From Phyllobacteriaceae bacterium (GTDB taxonomy: Bacteria; Pseudomonadota; Alphaproteobacteria; Rhizobiales; Rhizobiaceae), in contig PAPF01000015.1 of assembly GCA_002708825.1 (NCBI GenBank), positions 1 through 38,496 on the forward strand: 38,496 nt of DNA, written 5' to 3'. Under the pieces are notes generated by a model that had not been told where the DNA came from, ran no database searches, and saw nothing but the letters and a program-made list of their open reading frames with translations. Every line of letters starts with the position of its first letter. Position 1 is the stretch's first letter. Position numbers and translations under genes: made by a program. Positions 32,929 through 38,496 of the stretch are shown piece by piece.

Positions 32929-34336
32929 AGAACAGTTCCGGCAGGTGGAAGACGATATCCGGGAAGACATACATCAACACCATGGAAACGATGACGCAGA
33001 AGAGGAACGGCATCACGCCGGCGAAGATCTGCGTCAGTTTCACCTCGGGTGGTGCGATGCCCTTCAGGTAGTAGGCCGACATGGCCATGGGTGGCGTCAG
33101 GAAACTCGTCTGCAGGTTCAGCGCGACAAGGATCCCGAAGAACAGGGGATCGATGTTGAAGAACTGCAGGAGCGGCAGGAAGATCGGCACGAAGATGATG
33201 ATGATCTCCGACCATTCGAGCGGCCAGCCAAGGGCGAAGATGATCAGCTGTGCCAGGATCAGGAATTGCCACGGCTCGAGGTCGAGCCCCTGCACGAATT
33301 CCGAGATGACGTGCTCGCCACCGAGATAGGAGAACACCGCCGAGAAGGTGTAGGAACCGACGAAGAGCCAGCAGACCATCGCCGTCGTGCGCACCGTGAG
33401 ATAGACCGATTCACGCAGCCGGTTCCATGTCATGGCCCGGTAGGCCACGGCCAGCAGCATGCCGCCCAACGCGCCGATGGAGGCAGCCTCCGTCGGTGTC
33501 GCAAGGCCGAAAAGGATGGACCCCAGGACCGCGAGGATCAGGAAGGCCAGGGGCAGGAAGCTGGTAATCAGCATCAGGACCAGCTGGCCGGCCGGCACAT
33601 CGGGCACCTCGTCCTTGGTCGGGCGAGGCGCGACCGAGGGCTGCAGGATCGAGCGGCCGACGACATAGATGAGATAGAGGCCCACGAGCGTCAGGCCCGG
33701 CAGGAGCGCGCCGGCATAGAGGCGGACGATCGAGACGCCCGAAGCTGCCGCATAGACGATCAGCATGATGGACGGCGGGATGAGGATGCCAAGCGTGCCG
33801 CCGGCGCAGATGATGCCGGAGGCAAAAGAGGGATTGTAGCGCGCCTTGAGCATTGCAGGCAGTGCCAGCAGCCCCATCAGGGTAACGACCGCGCCCACGA
33901 TACCGGTGGCGGTTGCGAAAAGCGCACAGGTGACGAGGGCCGCAACGCCCATGGAACCCGGCACGTTCTTCGCCGCGATGTTCAGCGTCGAGAACAGCCT
34001 GTTGACGATGTTGGCGCGCTCGACGATGTAGCCCATGAAAAGGAAGAGGGGGACTGCCGTCAGCACCTCGTTCGACATGACCGTGAAGGTCTGGTTGACG
34101 AACAGGTCGAAGACGCGGTTGTTGACGAAGCCTTCCAGCCAGGTGGACCATTGGTCCCAGGTCGAGGCGGTCTCGTCGAGCCGGTTGAAGGAGCGCCACA
34201 TCCGGCCTGCGTCGAAATAGGCGTAATAGCCAAAGCCGATGCCCATCGCCATCAGTGTGAAGGCGATCGGGAATCCCAGGAAAACGAACAGGATGAACAG
34301 CCCCAACATCATCAAGGCGACTTGAGGGTCGGTCAT
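32921..34336 (-). CDS. dctM: TRAP transporter large permease (DctM)
   Basis: 471 residues with about 12 hydrophobic segments, starting MTDPQVALMMLGLFILFVFL. It contains FLFMGYIVERANI, a GTLGILIPPSIMLIVYAA motif typical of DctM and LQTSFLTPPMAMSAYYLKG near the end. It carries solute across the inner membrane with sodium coupling. It overlaps dctQ by four bases and the amidase by eight. Length is at the upper end because of a long loop after the first helices, as seen in the TakM-like subgroup. Confidence 0.95.
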   Translation of the reverse strand: MTDPQVALMMLGLFILFVFLGFPIAFTLMAMGIGFGYYAYFDAGRMWRSFNRLDETASTWDQWSTWLEGFVNNRVFDLFVNQTFTVMSNEVLTAVPLFLFMGYIVERANIVNRLFSTLNIAAKNVPGSMGVAALVTCALFATATGIVGAVVTLMGLLALPAMLKARYNPSFASGIICAGGTLGILIPPSIMLIVYAAASGVSIVRLYAGALLPGLTLVGLYLIYVVGRSILQPSVAPRPTKDEVPDVPAGQLVLMLITSFLPLAFLILAVLGSILFGLATPTEAASIGALGGMLLAVAYRAMTWNRLRESVYLTVRTTAMVCWLFVGSYTFSAVFSYLGGEHVISEFVQGLDLEPWQFLILAQLIIFALGWPLEWSEIIIIFVPIFLPLLQFFNIDPLFFGILVALNLQTSFLTPPMAMSAYYLKGIAPPEVKLTQIFAGVMPFLFCVIVSMVLMYVFPDIVFHLPELFYG

Positions 34337-34926
34337 GGATGCGCATCCTTCTCGGCCATGGCGGCCTGCTTCAACAACAAGTCTTCGGTCTCCATGACGT
34401 CTTCATCCGCATTGTCCCAAGCATTGGCCTGGATGCAGCGGATACAGCGCATGACCTGCGCAATTCCCTGGATGAAGAGGAGGATTCCGGCTGCCACGAT
34501 CACGGTCTTGAACTGGTAGATCGGAATGCCGGCGGGGCTGTTCACCGATACCTCGCCGAATTGCCAGGACCGGGCGGCATATTTCCAGCCCGCGATGATC
34601 AGCGCCAGAACGCCGGGAAAAAAGAAGAGGAAATAGAGGACGAGGTCCACCTTGGCCTGGGTCTTTGGCTGCCAGAGGCGGTAGAGAAAGTCACCGCGCA
34701 CATGCCCGCCCTGGGACAGGGTGTAGGCCCCGGCCATCATGAACATGGTGCCGTACATGATGAACGACACGTCGAGCGCCCATGCGGTCGGCTTGTTCAG
34801 TACGTAACGGACGAAGACCTCATAGCCGGTACCCACCGACATGAGGATGATCAGCCAGGCGAAAGCCTTGCCGAACCAGGCTGACAGCGAGTCGGCAAAT
34901 TTGATGAATGACAGCACGTTGCCCAT
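34333..34926 (-). CDS. dctQ: TRAP transporter small permease (DctQ)
   Basis: 197 residues with four predicted membrane helices (AWLIILMSVGTGYEVFVRYV, FIMYGTMFMMAGAYTL, LVLYFLFFFPGVLALIIAGW, VIVAAGILLFIQGIAQV). The motif RYVLNKPTAWALDVS and GGHVRGDFLYRL are DctQ features. The acidic C-terminal tail (WDNADEDVMETEDLL) extends into the cytoplasm. Coupled to dctM; separated from dctP by a hairpin. Confidence 0.93.
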   Translation of the reverse strand: MGNVLSFIKFADSLSAWFGKAFAWLIILMSVGTGYEVFVRYVLNKPTAWALDVSFIMYGTMFMMAGAYTLSQGGHVRGDFLYRLWQPKTQAKVDLVLYFLFFFPGVLALIIAGWKYAARSWQFGEVSVNSPAGIPIYQFKTVIVAAGILLFIQGIAQVMRCIRCIQANAWDNADEDVMETEDLLLKQAAMAEKDAHP

Positions 34927-34941
34927 CCCCGAACGTGATGC

Positions 34942-34967
34942 CCCGGCACGATCATGCCCGTGCCGGG
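34942..34967 (-). terminator. hairpin between dctP and dctQ
   Basis: CCCGGCACG and CGTGCCGGG pair perfectly around an 8-base loop in the 66-base gap after dctP. There is no clear U tract, so it is more likely an mRNA-stabilising or partial-termination hairpin that lets the binding protein be made in excess over the permeases. Confidence 0.65.
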
Positions 34968-34992
34968 ACAGTTGATGTCAGGTCGACAAGCC

Positions 34993-36120
34993 TCAGAGTT
35001 TCAGCTTGCCCGGGAAGTAGTGGTTGAAGGCGAGCGCATAGTCGGGAGCGTTCATCAGCTCGTAATATGCGACCTGTTCGACCCATGCGCGCTGGCTGTC
35101 GAGCGTCTTCTTCATGAACGGATCGGCTTCCAGCTCGGGGATCAGTTCGTCCCATGCCTTCAACTGGGCATCGAGGATTTCCTTCGAGGTCCTGTGAATG
35201 GTCACGCCACCTGCCTCGAGATCCCTGAGGTCGGCCGAATACTGCTTCATCGCCTTGGCGGTGTTGGCCGTGGATGCAGCCTCGACGCTGTATTTCAGGA
35301 TTGCCTGGAGATCGGGATCAAGATCCTCGACGAAGGTCTTCGAGAACAGGAACTCGAAGCTCTCCGATGCCTGGTGATAGGAAGACAGGTAGTAGTTCTT
35401 GGCCACGTCCTGCGCGCCGAAGCGGCGGTCGGAGGTCGGGTTGTTGAACTCGAAGGCGTCGATCACGCCGCGCTCCATGGCCGGAACGATTTCGCCACCG
35501 GGAAGCTGGGCGACCGACATGCCGAGCTTTGCCATGAGGTCTGCAGCAAGGCCGACGGTGCGGTACTTGAAACCCTGGAGGTCGGCGACCGAGTTGACCT
35601 CGCCCTTGAACCAACCGAAGGGCTGGGCGAACATCGGGAAGCCCATGTAGCCGATCACGTCGAGGCCCATGATGTCCTGGGTCAGCTCGCGATAGAGTTC
35701 CTGGCCGCCACCCTGGTAGAACCAGGACAACATGGTCGTTGCCGAGCCGCCAAAGACGGGGCCGGTGCCGAACAGGGAAGCCGCCTTGTTCTTGCCGTAC
35801 CAGTAGACCGGCACGGAATGGGCAGCATCGAGGACACCGTCATTGACCGCGTCGAGCACCTGGAAGGCACCAACGACAGCGCCCGCCGGCAGAACGTCGA
35901 CTTTCAGCCGGCCGCCCGACATTTCATCGACGCGCGTTGCGTAATCCTTGGCGAACTCGTCCCAGATGTCGGATGCCGGCCACGAGGTCTGCATCTTCAT
36001 GACGATGGGCGCCTGCGCCAGGACAGCGGGCGTGGCAAGCGCGCTGCCGGCGACCGCGCCACCGGCAATCGTCGACTTCTTCAGAAAGGAGCGGCGGCTA
36101 AGCTTGTTTTCACTGGTCAT
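34993..36120 (-). CDS. dctP: TRAP transporter substrate-binding protein (DctP family, TakP-like)
   Basis: 375 residues from ATG 36120 with GGAGG five bases upstream. The N-terminus carries a twin-arginine signal (SRRSFLKKSTIAGGA, cleavage likely after VLAQA). The mature protein has TMLSWFYQGGGQELYREL, VADLQGFKYRTVGLAADLM, the anion-binding Arg region and AMERGVIDAFEFNNPTSD, as in the TakP / 2-oxo-acid (mannitol/chloroaromatic) subgroup. It binds a carboxylate in the periplasm and hands it to DctQM. The downstream amidase hints at an amide- or carbamoyl-bearing acid; this is inference. Confidence 0.93.
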   Translation of the reverse strand: MTSENKLSRRSFLKKSTIAGGAVAGSALATPAVLAQAPIVMKMQTSWPASDIWDEFAKDYATRVDEMSGGRLKVDVLPAGAVVGAFQVLDAVNDGVLDAAHSVPVYWYGKNKAASLFGTGPVFGGSATTMLSWFYQGGGQELYRELTQDIMGLDVIGYMGFPMFAQPFGWFKGEVNSVADLQGFKYRTVGLAADLMAKLGMSVAQLPGGEIVPAMERGVIDAFEFNNPTSDRRFGAQDVAKNYYLSSYHQASESFEFLFSKTFVEDLDPDLQAILKYSVEAASTANTAKAMKQYSADLRDLEAGGVTIHRTSKEILDAQLKAWDELIPELEADPFMKKTLDSQRAWVEQVAYYELMNAPDYALAFNHYFPGKLKL

Positions 36121-36488
36121 TTTTTCCTCCCATTCAATCTCGGGCGGGCCACCCTCCGGGCCCTCGTCCGTTGTTTCAATGAAGCATGATCACAAATATT
36201 GCTCAAGTCCAATTGGACATGCCGAAGAGCCGAGGCGGTCCCGGTTGCCGGGACATGGCTTCAAGGTGGATCGACTGATGAGTGCGTCGATCGGCGTAAA
36301 AGGCATGTATACGGTTTTCGTTTGCGTTGGACTTGCCCCGAAATCGATGGCCCTTATGGCAGCGTCTCGCCCGACTGGCGCTTTCGAAGGGGCTTGTCTG
36401 CAATACCCGGCGCAGCCAAAGATGGCGAAGCCAGCCCGCGCTTTGACACAAAACGCTAAAACACATTTGATCGGAAGAGATAACTGGA
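36121..36488. promoter_or_regulatory. divergent intergenic region with palindrome GTCCAATTGGAC
   Basis: 368 bases between the divergent dctP operon and the MBL-fold gene. GTCCAATTGGAC at 36207-36218 is a perfect 12-bp palindrome, 87 bases upstream of dctP, in an AT-rich spot; a related half-site GTTGGAC occurs near 36326. It is a candidate operator for a GntR- or LysR-type regulator not in the window. Short frames here (for example 36199-36459) do not look coding. Confidence 0.5.
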
Positions 36489-37550
36489 ATGGTCAATACG
36501 CTTGCACACACGACAGAAGGTGGCTTGATTTTTCCTTTCGAGGAAATGCCGGCCTTTGGCGAGGTGGTCGAAGTTTTCAAAGATGTTCTTTGGACCCGGA
36601 TTCCCCTTCCCTACCGTCTCGATCATGTGAATATCTATCTCATCCGCGATGGCGACGGCTGGGCGCTCGTCGATACCGGAATCCAGACAGATGCCGCGAA
36701 ATCGGTTTGGGAGAACCTGTTCGCGGGGCCCCTGAAATCAGGAAAAGTCACCAAGGTCATCGTCACGCATCATCATCCCGATCATATCGGCCTGGCAGGA
36801 TGGTTGTGCGAACGGTTCGATGCGCCGCTATTGACCAGCTATTCGACTTACATGGGCAGCAAGGTGATTTCACACGGATCGCATGAGGATGTGACCCGCT
36901 ACAATTTCGATTTCTACATGAGCCACGGGATGAGCGAGGAGGGCGCCGGGATTGTCGCCATCCAGGGCAATGACTACCTGCGCCGCGTCTCGGACCTGCC
37001 CCTGTCATTTCTACGACTGCTGATGCCCGATATCCTGGAGATCGGCGAGCGCACCTTTCGCGTCCTCTCCGGCGACGGACATGCGCCCGAACAGGTGCTG
37101 CTATACTGCGAAAACGAAAAGCTCCTGTTCGCGGCCGACCAGGTTCTCGAAAAGATCTCGCCCAATGTCAGCGTCTTTGCCGGGGAACCGAACGGTGATC
37201 CGTTGGGACATTACCTCAGGTCGCTGAGATTTCTGCGGTCCGAAATACCGAACGACGTGCTGGTTCTTCCCGGGCACCGCCGCCCGTTTCTTGGTCTGCA
37301 CGAACGCTGCGCCGAATTGGAAGCCCATCACGAGGAGCGGTGCCAACTCATCCGCACGGCTTGCGCCGAGCGCCCGCAGACGGTGGCGGACCTGGTGCCC
37401 ATCCTGTTCACGCGGACGCTCGATCCACACCAGATGAGCTTCGCTTTCACCGAGACACTGGCCCATGTGAACCGCCTCGTGCGACGAGGCGAGATCAAAA
37501 CGTCCCGCCGGGGTGACAGGCTGGTCAACATCACTGTCAATGGTGCATGA
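36489..37550 (+). CDS. metallo-beta-lactamase-fold hydrolase
   Basis: 353 residues. The metal site THHHPDHIG lies near residues 92-100, GWALVDTGI comes before it, and LSGDGHAPEQVLLY, FAADQVLEKI and VLPGHRRPF supply the later metal ligands. A C-terminal winged-helix-like part (AFTETLAHVNRLVRRGEIKT) is typical of the LACTB2-like subgroup that cleaves thioesters or RNA. It is divergent from the TRAP/amidase operon and may be co-regulated with it, possibly processing a CoA thioester of the imported acid. The 197 bases after it contain no supported gene. Confidence 0.88.
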   Translation: MVNTLAHTTEGGLIFPFEEMPAFGEVVEVFKDVLWTRIPLPYRLDHVNIYLIRDGDGWALVDTGIQTDAAKSVWENLFAGPLKSGKVTKVIVTHHHPDHIGLAGWLCERFDAPLLTSYSTYMGSKVISHGSHEDVTRYNFDFYMSHGMSEEGAGIVAIQGNDYLRRVSDLPLSFLRLLMPDILEIGERTFRVLSGDGHAPEQVLLYCENEKLLFAADQVLEKISPNVSVFAGEPNGDPLGHYLRSLRFLRSEIPNDVLVLPGHRRPFLGLHERCAELEAHHEERCQLIRTACAERPQTVADLVPILFTRTLDPHQMSFAFTETLAHVNRLVRRGEIKTSRRGDRLVNITVNGA

Positions 37551-37747
37551 AACGGGGCAGAAAGCGCCTGCAAGCCGGCCGATGGGCGGCTGCAGGTGCC
37601 CGTCACCGGACTTCATGCACGAACAGCCTGCCTGCGGGTCGCAAGGCAGCCTCTGCTGCCTGATTCGCAATCTGGCCAGCCCGGATGCTCATTTCCCATC
37701 ACGGCATCCCGCGGGCGGGATTTCGGCAGCGGACAGCGGACCGGAGG

Positions 37748-38038
37748 TCATTTGTCTGCGTGGACAGACCTGTTCTGCGGATTGCGTCCGGGAACCGGGA
37801 ATGTCCCCCGGGACCGGATCGTGTTGTCAGGGTTCAGGACCAGACGGAACGCGCGTCCCCCATGGTAGAATGTAATCCGCCAGCGGCCCTGGTCCTCGCC
37901 TTCGCCGGCTTCGGTCTTCGAGGTGATACGGCCGTCGCGCATCAGGCTCCGGATTTCCTCGACCGTCAGTCTGAACCCGGATGCCAGCACGGCCGCGTCG
38001 ACCACGAAGCCGCCGTCGTCGCGTTCGATGCCGCTCAT
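37748..38038 (-). CDS. DUF6522 family protein
   Basis: 96 residues from an ATGA overlap with the HTHP stop. The pattern (DGGFVVDAAVLASGFRL, RDGRITSKTEAGEGEDQGRW, then RITFYHGGRAFRLVLN) matches DUF6522 as I recall it: small proteins often next to heme or nitrogen-oxide genes in Alphaproteobacteria. Function unknown. Its coupling to the tyrosine-coordinated heme protein suggests a shared role. Confidence 0.75.
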   Translation of the reverse strand: MSGIERDDGGFVVDAAVLASGFRLTVEEIRSLMRDGRITSKTEAGEGEDQGRWRITFYHGGRAFRLVLNPDNTIRSRGTFPVPGRNPQNRSVHADK

Positions 38039-38268
38039 GATTGCCCTCGCCAGTAATCGTTTGCCGCGGCCACGGTCGCGAAATGGGTCGCCACCACCTG
38101 GCTGACCGCAATCAACGCATTGGCGTCTTCGGCATAGTCGGGGCGGAGCCTGTCGCGCACGCCCGCATCGGGCTGGGTCGCCTTGACCGCGACCCGGGCC
38201 AGTTTCACGGCAAGGTCATAGCCTTCCTGGGGTGTTTTTGTGCGCAGCGTCGGCAGCCAGTCCGTCAT
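38035..38268 (-). CDS. hexameric tyrosine-coordinated heme protein (HTHP)
   Basis: 77 residues from ATG 38268 (AAAGGA 8 bases upstream); an ATG at 38301 is rejected for lack of such a site. WLPTLRTKTPQEGYDLAVKL, KATQPDAGVRDRLRPDY and ANALIAVSQVVATHFATVAA are close to the HTHP described from Silicibacter pomeroyi, a six-subunit ring with tyrosine-ligated hemes and catalase/peroxidase activity. It lies between a DUF6522 gene and an Rrf2-type regulator, which suggests control by nitric oxide or redox stress. Confidence 0.88.
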   Translation of the reverse strand: MTDWLPTLRTKTPQEGYDLAVKLARVAVKATQPDAGVRDRLRPDYAEDANALIAVSQVVATHFATVAAANDYWRGQS

Positions 38269-38350
38269 GATGCATTCCTTTCTTTTCGAGTTCCCGGACA
38301 AATCAAACCGCCCGACAACGTGGCCGTGGCCCGGTTCCGCCCTTCCCTTT

Positions 38351-38496
38351 CACGCCGCCGCCGGTTCCGGCAGGGCGATGTCGGCGAGCGTGGACGTGTT
38401 CAGATCGTCGATGAATGCCGTTTCGGACCGCCGCAGCCTTGCCTTGAGACGGCAGCAGCCGTCGATGGTGCAGCCACTTCCTTCATGCTGGAAACA
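38351..38496 (-). CDS. Rrf2-family (NsrR-like) regulator, C-terminal part only
   Basis: The last 48 codons of a gene that begins beyond the right edge. They read CFQHEGSGCTIDGCCRLKAR and then AFIDDLNTSTLADIALPEP before TGA. The clustered cysteines followed by RLKxxL and the TLADI ending are typical of iron-sulfur Rrf2 regulators such as NsrR, which senses nitric oxide. It probably controls the HTHP/DUF6522 pair just downstream (82 bases). Confidence 0.75.

Noticed and set aside
32945-34519. 524-codon open frame on the plus strand
   Set aside because: Antisense to dctM and dctQ; its His/Gln/Asp/Arg-rich translation is typical of a reversed membrane-protein gene.

Overview
The window looks like a chromosomal stretch of a GC-rich alphaproteobacterium, most likely a member of the Hyphomicrobiales (Rhizobiales). 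The evidence is the conserved minus-strand block murA / DUF2948 / hisD / UPF0262 / low-molecular-weight phosphatase / infA / maf / yacG, together with a TRAP uptake operon, a self-sufficient CYP116B-type P450 and a hexameric tyrosine-coordinated heme protein.

Layout. (1) 1-4090: two small exported proteins, then an IclR regulator divergent from a P450-reductase-ferredoxin fusion, with a 15-bp palindromic operator between them. (2) 4158-14961: a 10.75-kb island inserted in the 3' end of tRNA-Phe(GAA), bounded by 50-bp direct repeats. It carries a RepA-like ATPase, a repeat-rich non-coding segment, a complete HK97-type head and packaging module (large terminase, head closure protein, HNH nuclease, major capsid, prohead protease, connector, portal), an Arr-like ADP-ribosyltransferase candidate, an excisionase-like protein and a tyrosine integrase. 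No tail or lysis gene is present. (3) 14914-20888: tRNA-Phe and the housekeeping block. (4) 21047-31233: a second, 10.16-kb island inserted in the 3' end of tRNA-Thr(GGT), bounded by 29-bp repeats. It carries a large tyrosine integrase, a DUF3883 nuclease-like fusion, a DUF429 protein, a serine recombinase behind a repeat array, a small family-A-polymerase-like protein with an apparent ATC start and an 18-G tract, an OLD-type ATPase-TOPRIM protein and a decayed YgjP-type metallopeptidase. (5) 31404-38496: a TRAP transporter / amidase / small membrane protein operon, a divergent metallo-beta-lactamase-fold hydrolase, and a DUF6522 / HTHP / Rrf2-type regulator cluster cut by the window edge.

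The most interesting object is the first island. It can be read as a self-contained element that builds its own capsid and packages its own DNA but would need tails and lysis from a helper phage. That is the pattern described for capsid-forming phage-inducible chromosomal islands (cf-PICIs). The second island reads as an accessory, probably anti-phage, island with two long homopolymer tracts placed where slippage would change protein ends. In both islands short repeats flank the attachment cores in the way expected for integrase arm-binding sites.
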